DNA of 64,000 bases from Flavobacterium phragmitis (lineage in GTDB: Bacteria > Bacteroidota > Bacteroidia > Flavobacteriales > Flavobacteriaceae): positions 233,289-297,288 of the forward strand of contig NZ_FOMH01000009.1 of the NCBI RefSeq assembly GCF_900112575.1. Reading direction: 5' to 3'. Positions 28,870-37,883 of the stretch are shown here, one piece after another. The position numbers and the translations under genes were made by a program. How positions within the stretch are numbered: the first letter of the stretch is position 1; each line of letters begins with the position of its first letter. The notes under the pieces were generated by a model. It saw only the letters and a program-made list of their open reading frames with translations, was not told the DNA's origin and searched no databases.

Positions 28870-30207
28870 ATGGTTAACGCAAATACCACTAACTCCTCAC
28901 AAACCAAACCAACCTTAGTACCAATATTAATTATTGCAAGTCTGTTTTTTATTTTCGGGTTTGTAACCTGGATCAATGGCGCATTGATTCCGTTTATGAA
29001 GACGATTAATGAATTAACGTCAGCGCAATCTTTACTGGTCGCTTCTGCTTCCTATATTTCATTTGTCGTAATGGCGCTTCCAGCTTCTTTTATTTTAACT
29101 AAAATTGGTTATAAAAAAGGAATGTCACTAGGATTGTTCATCATGGGATTTGGAGCTTTAATCTTTATTCCAGCAGCTGAAGCCAGAACATATTGGATGT
29201 TTTTAACTGGAATTTTTATTCAGGGAGCGGGAATGACTTTGCTGCAGACTGCTTCAAATCCATATATCACGATTTTAGGACCTATTGAAAGTGCCGCAAA
29301 ACGAATTTCGATTATGGGAATTTGCAATAAGATTGCCGGAGCATTGGGGTCACTTATTTTTGGTTCTCTTTTATTATCAGGAATCGATGAAATTCAGGAA
29401 AAATTAAATCTTGTAAGTACTTCAGAAAAAAATGTATTATTAGACAATATGGCCGACAGTGTTGTGGTTCCTTATATTTCGATGGCGATTGTTTTATTTG
29501 TTTTAGGATTATTAATTCTGAAAGCACCGCTGCCAAATGTAGAAGCGGCATCAAATGAAGAAGCTGAAGAAGGAAAAACTGCAAAAACAAGTATTTTCCA
29601 GTTTCCGCATCTTTGGTTAGGGGTACTGACATTGTTTATGTACGTGGGAGTAGAAGTAATTGCCGGTGATACCATCATTGCTTACGGAATCGCTTTAGGA
29701 TTTCCTGCTGCAGATGCTAAATTCTTCACCACATTTACTTTATTAGCAATGGTAGCGACGTATGCTTTAGGAGCATTTTTGATTCCGAAATACATTACGC
29801 AGGCTTTAGCTTTAAAGATAAGTGCTGTTTTAGGAATTATATTGTCTTTCTGTATTGTGTTTTCTACTGGATTTACTTCTGTTTTATTTGTAGCAGGATT
29901 GGGAATTGCAAATGCCTTGGTTTGGCCAGCGGTTTGGCCTTTAACATTAAATGGTCTAGGGAAATTTACTAAAACTGGAGCTGCTTTATTGGTAATGGCA
30001 ATTTCTGGAGGAGCAGTGATTCCGCCTTTGTACGGAAAATTCGTTGACGGTACAAAAGCAGATCTTATTGCTCAAGGAATAAATGAAGTAACTGCGACAG
30101 CAACAGCTTCAACAAAAGGATATTGGATTTTACTTCCATGTTATATCATTATCCTTTATTACGCTATTTCAGGACATAAAGTGGGTTTGGGAAGCGTTAA
30201 AAGTTAA
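28870..30207 (+). CDS. FucP/NagP-type sugar:proton MFS symporter
   Basis: A 445-residue inner-membrane protein with 12 predicted helices. It matches the FHS branch (fucose, GlcNAc, glucose/galactose importers) through FFIFGFVTWINGALIPFMK, GAGMTLLQTASNPYITILGP and ALVWPAVWPLTLNGLGKFT. The start at 28870 (MVNANTTNSS) is preferred because the upstream in-frame ATG sits against the susD terminator and would add a lysine/asparagine-rich leader. Fucose, GlcNAc or galactose released by the locus are the plausible cargo. Confidence 0.9.
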   Translation: MVNANTTNSSQTKPTLVPILIIASLFFIFGFVTWINGALIPFMKTINELTSAQSLLVASASYISFVVMALPASFILTKIGYKKGMSLGLFIMGFGALIFIPAAEARTYWMFLTGIFIQGAGMTLLQTASNPYITILGPIESAAKRISIMGICNKIAGALGSLIFGSLLLSGIDEIQEKLNLVSTSEKNVLLDNMADSVVVPYISMAIVLFVLGLLILKAPLPNVEAASNEEAEEGKTAKTSIFQFPHLWLGVLTLFMYVGVEVIAGDTIIAYGIALGFPAADAKFFTTFTLLAMVATYALGAFLIPKYITQALALKISAVLGIILSFCIVFSTGFTSVLFVAGLGIANALVWPAVWPLTLNGLGKFTKTGAALLVMAISGGAVIPPLYGKFVDGTKADLIAQGINEVTATATASTKGYWILLPCYIIILYYAISGHKVGLGSVKS

Positions 30208-30216
30208 GAGTTAAAA
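30196..30216. repeat. Heptanucleotide tandem array over the MFS stop codon
   Basis: Three 7-base units GTTAAAA, GTTAAGA, GTTAAAA, with a partial fourth. The stop codon of the MFS gene (30205-30207) lies inside the array. Confidence 0.65.
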
Positions 30217-30276
30217 GTGGATTGTTGTATTGGGAGCTTTACTTCATTTATCACATTTCCAAAAAAAAAGAATAAA

Positions 30277-31323
30277 ATGATATCAAAAACAAAATATACT
30301 GTTACGACTTTGTTGGCAATCTTTCTTGTTTCTATTGGATCGAAAGCGCAAACAAAAGCAATTAATATAGAGAGCAGTTATATCGCAGATCCTCCTGTAA
30401 CTACAAATAGTCATGCATCAACTTTAGTGGAACACAAACCAAATGAGATTTTAGCCGCTTGGTTTGGAGGAAAATATGAAGGAGCAAAAGATGTTGGAAT
30501 TTATATTTCGGATTATAAAGATAAAAAATGGTCAACGCCAAAAGAATTGATTCAGCCGTTAGTTAAAAACGGAGATACACTTCCTTGCTGGAATCCAGTT
30601 CTTTTTAAAGCTAAAAGCCAAAATTTGTATCTGTTTTATAAAGTGGGAAAAAATCCAAGAGAATGGTTTGGTGCTATGATTGTTTCAAAAGATAACGGAA
30701 CAACTTGGGGAGAACCAAAATACCTTCCAGACGGGATTTACGGCCCGATTCGGAATAAACCTATTGAAACTTCTCCAGGTGTAATTTTATGTGGGAGCAG
30801 CACAGAAAGTGTAAACACTGATGAATGGAGAATTCACGTAGAAGAATATACAGAAGCAACTGATTCTTGGAAGAAAATTGCAGTAGAAAACAATCAAAAT
30901 TTTAATGTCATTCAGCCAACATTTTTAATTCATGGCATGACTGATATTCAAATGTTATCTCGAAGCAAACACAACAAAATAGTTTCAAGCTGGTCGGGAG
31001 ATAACGGAAAAAGCTGGATTAGAACCAATACAATAAATGTGATCAATTCCAATTCAGGAATTGATGCTTTAACGATAAATAAAAACCTTTTCTTATTGGT
31101 TAATAATCCTTTACCGCAAGGAAAGGACTGGTTTAACGGACGTAATATTCTTGATGTAGAATATTCAAAAGATGGTCTAAACTGGAGAAAACTATTTGAT
31201 CTTGAAAAACAGGAAAAAGGCGAATTCAGTTACCCAGCAATTATTCAAACCAGTGATAAAAGAATTCATGTTTTATATACTTATGATCGAAAGTATATTA
31301 AACATACCTCTTTTGATTTATAA
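30277..31323 (+). CDS. Sialidase-fold (BNR/Asp-box) exported protein
   Basis: A 348-residue exported propeller protein (signal peptide ending GSKAQ). Three Asp-box-like repeats are visible: SKDNGTTWGEP, SGDNGKSWIR and SKDGLNWRKL. The opening TNSHASTLVEHKPNEILAAWFGGKYEG and DTLPCWNPVLF are typical of proteins named exo-alpha-sialidase in Bacteroidota, but I do not find the F/Y-RIP motif of classical GH33 sialidases near the N-terminus. Sialidase activity is therefore plausible, not shown; other exo-glycosidase or lyase activities exist in this fold. An upstream in-frame ATG at 30217 would add a tail before the signal peptide and is rejected. Confidence 0.8.
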   Translation: MISKTKYTVTTLLAIFLVSIGSKAQTKAINIESSYIADPPVTTNSHASTLVEHKPNEILAAWFGGKYEGAKDVGIYISDYKDKKWSTPKELIQPLVKNGDTLPCWNPVLFKAKSQNLYLFYKVGKNPREWFGAMIVSKDNGTTWGEPKYLPDGIYGPIRNKPIETSPGVILCGSSTESVNTDEWRIHVEEYTEATDSWKKIAVENNQNFNVIQPTFLIHGMTDIQMLSRSKHNKIVSSWSGDNGKSWIRTNTINVINSNSGIDALTINKNLFLLVNNPLPQGKDWFNGRNILDVEYSKDGLNWRKLFDLEKQEKGEFSYPAIIQTSDKRIHVLYTYDRKYIKHTSFDL

Positions 31324-31347
31324 AATTTGAATAATAGCACGCTGATA

Positions 31348-31446
31348 AAACGGATTCGCTTTGCAAAAACGCTGATTTTACGGATTTTTTATTCTGTTTT
31401 TTATAATATCTGTGTTTATCCGCGTCTTTGCGAAGCAAATCCGTTT
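31348..31446. repeat. Inverted repeat (ACGGATTCGCTTTGC type)
   Basis: Arms 31348-31367 and 31427-31446 (20 bases, two mismatches) built on AAACGGATTCGCTTTGCAAA. The stretch between contains GATTTTACGGATT and GTTTATCCGCGTC, so the motif ACGGAT/ATCCG is repeated inside. It lies between the sialidase-fold gene and the M28 peptidase. Confidence 0.75.
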
Positions 31447-31476
31447 CATCCGTGTCTGATCTATAGATAATTAAAT

Positions 31477-32430
31477 ATGAAATTAAGACTTCTTTTTACG
31501 AGCGCTTTTTTTTGCTGCACTTTCGTGAATGCACAAAAGGCGGAGACCTTTTATAAACACGATAAATATTTGTCTTCTGATAAATTAGAAGGACGTTTTC
31601 CTGGAACTAAAGGAAATAATGAAGCTGCCGCTTATATTAAAAAGTACTTTAAAAAGTATGGTTTAAAAGAATTCAATAAATCTTATTATCAATCTTTCAA
31701 AGTTTTTGTGAAAGAAGGTATCAATAAGATGAAATCGGATAGTGTTTCGACGCAGAATGTTTTAGGTTATATTGAAGGATCTGACCCAAAACTAAAAAAT
31801 GAATACATCGTTATTGGAGCACATTACGATCATTGGGGCTGGGGCGGACAAGGTTCTGGAAGTAAAAAGAAAGAAGCATTTGCCATTCACAACGGTGCAG
31901 ATGATAATGCTTCGGGAGTTTCGGCTTTGTTGTGCATTTTAGAAGAAATTTCAAAGCAAAAAGTTAAACCTAAAAGAAGTATCATTTTTATCTCTTTCAG
32001 CGGAGAAGAAGAAGGATTATTAGGTTCTAAATATTTTGTAAATCATCTGCCAGTTCCAAAAGATGCTGTAAAAGTAATGTTGAATATGGATATGGTTGGA
32101 AGGCTGAATGATAAAAAAGAGCTCTATATGGGAGGTGCCGGAACTTTTCCAAATGGAGTAGAGCTAATGAAAAAACTGCAGGAAAACTCAGGATTAAATC
32201 CAGTTATTCATGCAGGTGATGTAGGGGGATCTGATCACGTCACTTTTTATAAAGAATCGATTTCGGCAGTTGGTTTCCACACTGGAGGACATCCACAATA
32301 TCATACACCTGAAGATGATATTGATTTGATTAATTCAGATGGCGGTGCTTTAGTGGCAAAATATATTTATAATGCCTTAACGGAAATAGCCAATTATCAA
32401 GAAGATTTACTATTTATTAAGCAGAATTAA
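31477..32430 (+). CDS. M28-family metallopeptidase, exported
   Basis: A 317-residue exported peptidase (signal peptide ending FVNAQ). Zinc-ligand motifs in order: IGAHYDHWG, NGADDNASGVSALL, SFSGEEEGLLGSKYF, NMDMVGR and GFHTGGHPQYHTPEDD. The family are aminopeptidases or carboxypeptidases using two zinc ions. At the end of an N-glycan locus that includes a glycosylasparaginase, trimming peptide from glycopeptides is attractive, but this is inference. Confidence 0.92.
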   Translation: MKLRLLFTSAFFCCTFVNAQKAETFYKHDKYLSSDKLEGRFPGTKGNNEAAAYIKKYFKKYGLKEFNKSYYQSFKVFVKEGINKMKSDSVSTQNVLGYIEGSDPKLKNEYIVIGAHYDHWGWGGQGSGSKKKEAFAIHNGADDNASGVSALLCILEEISKQKVKPKRSIIFISFSGEEEGLLGSKYFVNHLPVPKDAVKVMLNMDMVGRLNDKKELYMGGAGTFPNGVELMKKLQENSGLNPVIHAGDVGGSDHVTFYKESISAVGFHTGGHPQYHTPEDDIDLINSDGGALVAKYIYNALTEIANYQEDLLFIKQN

Positions 32431-32480
32431 AATAAAATGAGTTTCATTTTGAATTAGTTAAGTTAGTTTTTGTTGTTTGA

Positions 32481-32518
32481 AAAGGCGGTGTCTATTAAAC
32501 GCTATAGACGCCGTCTTT
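32481..32518. terminator. Hairpin between convergent M28 and HxlR genes
   Basis: 15-base arms 32481-32495 and 32504-32518 (AAAGGCGGTGTCTAT type, two G-T-like mismatches), loop of eight. Flanked by CTTTTA on the plus side. The HxlR stop codon lies in the stem. Probably a bidirectional terminator. Confidence 0.5.
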
Positions 32519-32860
32519 TACTTTAAAGGCCCAAGCAGCCATTGCGTCGATTACAGGCAAAAGCCCTTTTCCTGCTTCACTAAGACTATAAGTAACAAAA
32601 GGCGGTACCACAGGTTTAGCTTCGCGAATAACCAAACCATCTGTTTCTAATTGTTTCAAATGCTGAATCAGCATCTTTTCGGTTACAGCTGGAATAGCTC
32701 TTTTTAATTCGCTGTACCGTTTGTCTCCAGTCGATAAATGATATAAAATAATAGGTTTCCAATAACCCCCGATTTTCTCCATAACAAAAGTTACGGGACA
32801 TTTTTCCAAGGCATAATGCTTGTTTTCCTGAATTGTAGAGGATTCTTTAATTGCTGTCAT
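32495..32860 (-). CDS. HxlR-family transcriptional regulator
   Basis: A 121-residue winged-helix protein: CPVTFVMEKIGGYWKPIILYHLS, RYSELKRAIPAVTEKMLIQHLKQLETDGL and VTYSLSEAGKGLLPVIDAM are the HxlR motifs, with the conserved cysteine near residue 20. The start at 32860 fits the family length; an in-frame ATG at 32935 would run through the promoter. It is divergent from the NmrA-type gene and likely controls it. Confidence 0.93.
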   Translation of the reverse strand: MTAIKESSTIQENKHYALEKCPVTFVMEKIGGYWKPIILYHLSTGDKRYSELKRAIPAVTEKMLIQHLKQLETDGLVIREAKPVVPPFVTYSLSEAGKGLLPVIDAMAAWAFKVKDGVYSV

Positions 32861-32875
32861 GATACATACTTTAGG

Positions 32876-32914
32876 GTAAGTACTTGTATAAAAGTAAGTA
32901 CAAATATACCTTTG
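32876..32914. promoter_or_regulatory. Divergent promoter with paired GTAAGTAC boxes
   Basis: GTAAGTAC occurs at 32876-32883 and 32894-32901, 18 bases apart. A flavobacterial promoter TTG (32884-32886), N20, TACCTTTG (32907-32914) drives the plus-strand gene; TATATTTG on the minus strand (32901-32908) could drive hxlR. The boxes overlap both promoters, as expected for an HxlR operator. Confidence 0.55.
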
Positions 32915-32941
32915 TCTTGTTAAATAAAAAAACATTTAAAG

Positions 32942-33817
32942 ATGAAAATTATAATTTCAGGTTCATTAGGAAATATCGGAAAGCCATTAACGGCCCAATT
33001 AGTACAATCAGGTCATGATGTAACGGTTATCAGCAGTAATGCAGATCGAAAAGCAGCAATTGAAGCATTGGGTTCAAAAGCAGCAATTGGATCTGTTAGC
33101 GATGCTGATTTCCTTGCAGAAACTTTTGCCGGAGCTGATGCCCTTTTTGCCATGACACCACCAAATATGGGCGGAGCAAATATTATCAAAAATACTACTG
33201 AAGCAGGTGACGCTTTCGCGAAAGCAATCCAGAAGGCCAACATCAAAAGAGTGGTAATGTTAAGCAGTATTGGAGCCGATTTACCAACAGGAAACGGACC
33301 CATTGCAGGTTTGTACAATATTGAGAAAATTTACGAAAAATTAGATACTTCTATTACTTTTTTAAGAGCGGGCTATTTCTATATCAATTTCTTCAATGAT
33401 ATTCCGATGATAAAAGGAGCGGGGATAATGGGAGCTAATTTTCCAGTATCAAATCAAATTCCGTTAGTGCATCCAGAAGATATTGCTTGGGCAGTAGCCG
33501 AAGAATTACAGAAAACACAAGAAGGTAAAAATATTCGTTATATTGTTAGTGATGTTAAAACACCTTCAGACATTGTAAACGCTTTTGGAAATGCTATTGG
33601 AAAACCAGAATTGCCTTGGGTTGAATTTACAGACGAACAATATTTTGGCGGTATGACACAAGCGGGAGTTCCAGAAGAAATGGCGGGTTTATATACCGAA
33701 ATGGGAAGTGGACTAAGAAATGAAACCATTGCATCCGATTTTCTTAAAAATGATGGAAAAGCTGAGGGTAAAATCAAACTAGAAGATTTTGCTAAAGAAT
33801 TTGCTTCAAAATTCTAA
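32942..33817 (+). CDS. NmrA-type NAD(P)-binding oxidoreductase
   Basis: A 291-residue atypical short-chain dehydrogenase. The N-terminal Rossmann motif is SGSLGNIGKPLTAQL; FAMTPPNMGG, VVMLSSIGAD and LRAGYFYINF follow. The usual YxxxK catalytic pair is not evident, which is common in NmrA/quinone-reductase 2-like members. Divergent HxlR/NmrA pairs often respond to electrophiles or quinones. The promoter ends 27 bases before the start codon. Confidence 0.88.
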   Translation: MKIIISGSLGNIGKPLTAQLVQSGHDVTVISSNADRKAAIEALGSKAAIGSVSDADFLAETFAGADALFAMTPPNMGGANIIKNTTEAGDAFAKAIQKANIKRVVMLSSIGADLPTGNGPIAGLYNIEKIYEKLDTSITFLRAGYFYINFFNDIPMIKGAGIMGANFPVSNQIPLVHPEDIAWAVAEELQKTQEGKNIRYIVSDVKTPSDIVNAFGNAIGKPELPWVEFTDEQYFGGMTQAGVPEEMAGLYTEMGSGLRNETIASDFLKNDGKAEGKIKLEDFAKEFASKF

Positions 33818-33841
33818 TCATAAGCTGTTGGTTAGAATTTT

Positions 33842-33962
33842 AAACACATAGAAACATAGTTTTATAAACTTGAAAAAGGCGTTTCACTTGTTTAAAAACA
33901 TAAAGCTTGCTTTTTCTATAATTTTAAACGGAAGCAGTGAAAATCTATGTATCTATGTGTTT
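33842..33962. repeat. Inverted repeat (CACATAGAAACATAG arms)
   Basis: Arms 33842-33859 and 33945-33962, 18 bases with one mismatch (AAACACATAGAAACATAG). Same arm as at 8120/8402 and 15233, but here without the inner hairpin element. It lies between the NmrA gene and the terminator of the iron-uptake operon. Confidence 0.85.
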
Positions 33963-33996
33963 AAACAAGATACACTCCAACTGCTCATAGTCTATT

Positions 33997-34036
33997 AAAA
34001 AAAACATTCCGCTTACTATAAATAGAAGCGGAATGT
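33997..34036 (-). terminator. Rho-independent terminator of the TonB receptor/DUF4374 operon
   Basis: 11-bp perfect stem ACATTCCGCTT / AAGCGGAATGT (34004-34014 and 34026-34036). Read on the minus strand it is followed by eight Ts. Confidence 0.9.
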
Positions 34037-34098
34037 CTAATTAAAAAAAAACTCAAGTGATGAATTACATACAGTTTGTAATCATAACTGTATATTTT

Positions 34099-35427
34099 TT
34101 AGAATACCCCAATGTAGTGGTTTCCTGGTTTGTTTACTAATTTAGCACCTTTAGTAACTCTTCCAGAAGGAATATCAATTACGTAAATGTTACCGTCTTT
34201 TCCAACTGGAGTAACAGCGATATAGAAGTTGTTTCCATCCACAACAAAACCTTGGTATTGACCGAAGTTTAAGTCAGCATCATAAGCAATATCTTCTACT
34301 TTTGTAGCTGTTCTGGCGTTTAAGTCTAATCTTGCCAAGAAACCTTGTTCTGTTCCTTCATATGTGTAAACAGCATAGGCAATTCCGTTACCAACATATC
34401 TCCAAGCATCGATATAAGAACCTTTAATTCCGAGAGCAGTATCTAAACTAAACACATAAGAATTATCATATTCATTGCTTTGATTGATTTTTAAAATATA
34501 AGAACCTTTTTGAGTATCTCTTTGTGTAGCTTGGTAAATGTTTCCGTCTGTAGCCACAAAACTGTTGAAACTTCTGTATCCACTTGTGTCACCAAATCCA
34601 ACTGTAGAAGTAATTACTTTTGGATTTTCTAAAGAAGGATAATCAACTACAACAGATTTAGATCCTAAACGTGTAAAGCTTGAAGCATTTTGTCCTGTTG
34701 CAGGATCAGTTTTACGCATCCAAGTACCAATGATTAATTTGTTTCCTGCTTTGTTTAATGTTGGAGCATCTAAACGGAAAAGGTGGTGTCCTTGTGCTTC
34801 TTCTTCAGCAGTTAGTGGAATTTCATATTGTTTGTAACCTGAAATTAAAGTTTGCTGCAAATCTAAAGCCAATACAGTAGCAATTCCTCTTGTATATTTA
34901 TATGATTTGTCTTCATTTGTATTTACAACTGGAGTAGTAATATTTACAGCAACTCCTGTTTTATCACCATCAAAAAGTTTTACCCATCTTGGAGATGTAC
35001 CTGCATATTGAGAAATATTAACTTTTGCCTGAGATTCTGCAAAGGCATTTCCTCCATTAACTTTATAGGTCATGAATTCACCTCCATTAGCTCCTGTATA
35101 AGTGATGTTAAAAAGGGTACTTCCATCTACAGAAGATTGCAAACGAGCAGTTCTGTTTGATTGTACAGCTACACCCTGATCGTAAACATTTACAGAAAAA
35201 TTAGGATCAATTGCATTCTCTTTGCTGATTGCGTAAATTCTTGTTCCGCCATTTCCATCACCTGGATCTGTCTGCATTAAAGCTCCTGCTACAGTAATCC
35301 AACGGCCATCAGTTATTGGATTTACAGGTTCTGAGTTTTTATTATCGTCACTGCTGCAAGAAGTAGTTAACGCTAATGCACCTAGTATTAAACCAGATGT
35401 AAATAGTTTAAAAGTGTTCTTTTTCAT
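34099..35427 (-). CDS. DUF4374 surface lipoprotein, XusB-like
   Basis: A 442-residue lipoprotein (lipobox TTSC, Cys24) followed by an acidic, asparagine/serine linker and a beta-propeller-like body (DGRWITVAGALMQTDPGDG, NGGEFMTYKVNGGNAFAESQ, GNIYQATQRDTQKGSYILKI). The DUF4374 family includes XusB of Bacteroides thetaiotaomicron, a surface protein that captures foreign ferric siderophores for the receptor XusA. The receptor gene is 37 bases upstream in the same direction. Capture of a ferric siderophore is inferred from this pairing. Confidence 0.85.
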   Translation of the reverse strand: MKKNTFKLFTSGLILGALALTTSCSSDDNKNSEPVNPITDGRWITVAGALMQTDPGDGNGGTRIYAISKENAIDPNFSVNVYDQGVAVQSNRTARLQSSVDGSTLFNITYTGANGGEFMTYKVNGGNAFAESQAKVNISQYAGTSPRWVKLFDGDKTGVAVNITTPVVNTNEDKSYKYTRGIATVLALDLQQTLISGYKQYEIPLTAEEEAQGHHLFRLDAPTLNKAGNKLIIGTWMRKTDPATGQNASSFTRLGSKSVVVDYPSLENPKVITSTVGFGDTSGYRSFNSFVATDGNIYQATQRDTQKGSYILKINQSNEYDNSYVFSLDTALGIKGSYIDAWRYVGNGIAYAVYTYEGTEQGFLARLDLNARTATKVEDIAYDADLNFGQYQGFVVDGNNFYIAVTPVGKDGNIYVIDIPSGRVTKGAKLVNKPGNHYIGVF

Positions 35428-35464
35428 ATTATTCGATTTAAAAAATTAGTTATTTATACTGTGA

Positions 35465-37858
35465 TTAGAATTTATTAATAGCATAATTCAGTTTGATAAA
35501 AAATGCTCTTCCCGGTTTTTGGGCTGCGAAATTGTCGTAAACCTGCTCGTCAAAAATATTTTTAGCATCAAGGCTTACTACAAATTGTTTATTAGGAAAA
35601 GCATAGCTTAGACCTAAATCCTGCGGAAACTGAGCTGTAGTTCTGTCAATTTCCAGCCAAGAAGTATAAAATGGAGCGACATAACCGCAATAGTAATACA
35701 GATTCAATTCTGATTTGCTTTGAATTACATTTTTAAAATTGTATTGCAGATTACCGTTTACAGTGAAATAAGGCTCATTTGGTAATTGTTTATTGTATAA
35801 AGGAAGAATATTTCCGTTTTTGTCGTATTTATCTTTGTACAGTGAATTGAATTTAGAAAGGTTGATGCCAGCAAATAATTTTTCTTTAAACGAATATTGA
35901 AGCGAAGCCTCAAAGCCTACTGATTGTGCTTTTCCTAAATTGACAAATGGAGAAGCTTGAACCGCTTCGTTAAGGCGATCACTGATCTGACGGACAATCT
36001 TATCCTCAGTATTTCTCCAAAAAGCATTTCCGTATAGGTTGAATTTATGTTTGTTAATTAAGTAAGGGCCAAGTCTAAGACCAGCATTTATATTATTGCT
36101 TTGTTCTGGACCTAAATTAGCATTACTCAGAATATTTTCGCCAGGAAGTCCAAAGATTTCATTTTCAGAAGGCAGTCGAATTGCTTTTTCAGCAGAAAAC
36201 ATTAATAATACTTTTGGCACAATCGCATAAGAACCTGCAAAACCATAACCCGTAAAATTGGTTTTTTTAGATGTTGTTTCAACGACCAATGTGTTTTGAC
36301 CATTTTGATTAGCTAATCTTGGCGTAATTTGTTCGGTTTTTAAATTATAATTTTTAAGGAATAAGTTACCTTTTAAACGAGAATTAAAAGCCTGCATTTC
36401 ATAAGCAAGTGAAGATACGGTTTTACTTAAATCACGCGTTGCCATAAAATTACGAACTAGTTCCGGTTGCATTTCATCAAATTCATTTCGATCTACAGTA
36501 TAAAACATTCCGTTTGCCATGATTTTATGGTTTTCGGTAACATTGTAAGTAAATCCGGCTCTTGTATTAAAAATATCCGATTTTTGATGGTTTATCGTTG
36601 GAGCTCCCTGCTGAGCACCAGTTACCGATAAAATTGGCTGACCGTACAAGCCTATTGCTCTTTCTCCGTTCCAATTATAATTCCATTTAACCGTATCGTT
36701 TACAACATCGTTTCTATGGCTGTAAACAGAAATTATAGAGAAATCAAGTTTTTTTATTAAGAAATCTTTTTTGTTATAATTTAAGCTAAACACATTGGCA
36801 GCAGATTCGCTAAAACGTCCTTTATATGGTTTTGTCATATACTGACCGTGCTGAATCTGATTGAAGTCTTGAGAACCATTATAGCTGATCGAGAAATTAT
36901 CGGCCCATTCTACATCAGTAAAACCAGCTTCAAGTCTGCCTCCATAAGAGCGATACATGCTTTCAAATCGTTTTGCTCTGATGTAATCGTAACGTCCGTT
37001 TGGTAAAATATTATAGACAAATCTGCCCCAGACTTCGTAATCGTTGTCAGAATAATTTTGGAATCCGTTTGCTTTAACCGTAAAACCAGATTTATCTCGG
37101 TAGGTAGTACTAAAATTGGATTGAATAGTATTAAAAGAACCATAAGAAACTGAAGCTGCAATCATATTTTTAGATCCCTTTTTTAGAATCACATTAATTG
37201 CTCCTCCCAATGAATCGTCTGCTAAATAAGCAGGAACTACACCTTTATAAACCTCAATTCTTTCGATTAATGCTGGCGGAATACTATTCAAACTGAATGA
37301 AGCTCCATAAGTTTGAATCGGAATTCCATCAATAAAAATTCGTATGGCATTTCCAGACATTCCGTTAATGTTGTATGTAACGGCAGAACCCAAGCCTCCG
37401 TTTTGTCTGATTCTAACGCCACCAGAACGATCTAATAAATCATTAGTCTGAAGATTTCTTTTTGCGGCTTCCTGTGTTTCAATGACATTTACGGCAAAAC
37501 CTTTCTCCATTATTTCTTTTCTAAAAGAAGATTTTTTGATTACAACCTCCTCCAAATCTTTAGGGCCATTTCGATCCAAGGAAATATTAAGTTCTGTATT
37601 CGGTTTGTTGATGTTTACTTTGGTAGTTCTTGTTTGTCCTTCCATAGAAGAAGTCTCCAAGATATACTCCCCATACTTTAAGTCTTTAAATTCATAACGA
37701 CCAAAATCATTTACGATGGCATATTTTTGAGTTCCTTTTATAATAACTGTAGAACCATAGGCTAATTCATTAGTTCCAAATGTCACTTTCCCTGTAAGAT
37801 TTCCAGTTTGTGACCAGCTTGTAATTGTAATAAAAAATAAAAGTAAAATTGTTCTCAT
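35465..37858 (-). CDS. TonB-dependent receptor, XusA/siderophore type
   Basis: A 797-residue outer-membrane receptor. Signal peptide ending TSWSQ; carboxypeptidase-regulatory-like domain (about 20-95); plug (about 105-230) with NLQTNDLLDRSGGVRIRQNG, IRIFIDGIPIQTYG and RIEVYKGVVPAYLADDSLGG; barrel ending LNYAINKF. The size and plug fit siderophore or haem receptors rather than the 1000-residue SusC type. Partnered with the DUF4374 lipoprotein. A Fur-like palindrome lies 41 bases upstream of the start. Confidence 0.9.
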   Translation of the reverse strand: MRTILLLFFITITSWSQTGNLTGKVTFGTNELAYGSTVIIKGTQKYAIVNDFGRYEFKDLKYGEYILETSSMEGQTRTTKVNINKPNTELNISLDRNGPKDLEEVVIKKSSFRKEIMEKGFAVNVIETQEAAKRNLQTNDLLDRSGGVRIRQNGGLGSAVTYNINGMSGNAIRIFIDGIPIQTYGASFSLNSIPPALIERIEVYKGVVPAYLADDSLGGAINVILKKGSKNMIAASVSYGSFNTIQSNFSTTYRDKSGFTVKANGFQNYSDNDYEVWGRFVYNILPNGRYDYIRAKRFESMYRSYGGRLEAGFTDVEWADNFSISYNGSQDFNQIQHGQYMTKPYKGRFSESAANVFSLNYNKKDFLIKKLDFSIISVYSHRNDVVNDTVKWNYNWNGERAIGLYGQPILSVTGAQQGAPTINHQKSDIFNTRAGFTYNVTENHKIMANGMFYTVDRNEFDEMQPELVRNFMATRDLSKTVSSLAYEMQAFNSRLKGNLFLKNYNLKTEQITPRLANQNGQNTLVVETTSKKTNFTGYGFAGSYAIVPKVLLMFSAEKAIRLPSENEIFGLPGENILSNANLGPEQSNNINAGLRLGPYLINKHKFNLYGNAFWRNTEDKIVRQISDRLNEAVQASPFVNLGKAQSVGFEASLQYSFKEKLFAGINLSKFNSLYKDKYDKNGNILPLYNKQLPNEPYFTVNGNLQYNFKNVIQSKSELNLYYYCGYVAPFYTSWLEIDRTTAQFPQDLGLSYAFPNKQFVVSLDAKNIFDEQVYDNFAAQKPGRAFFIKLNYAINKF

Positions 37859-37883
37859 ATTGAGTATTGCGTATAAAGTGCTG

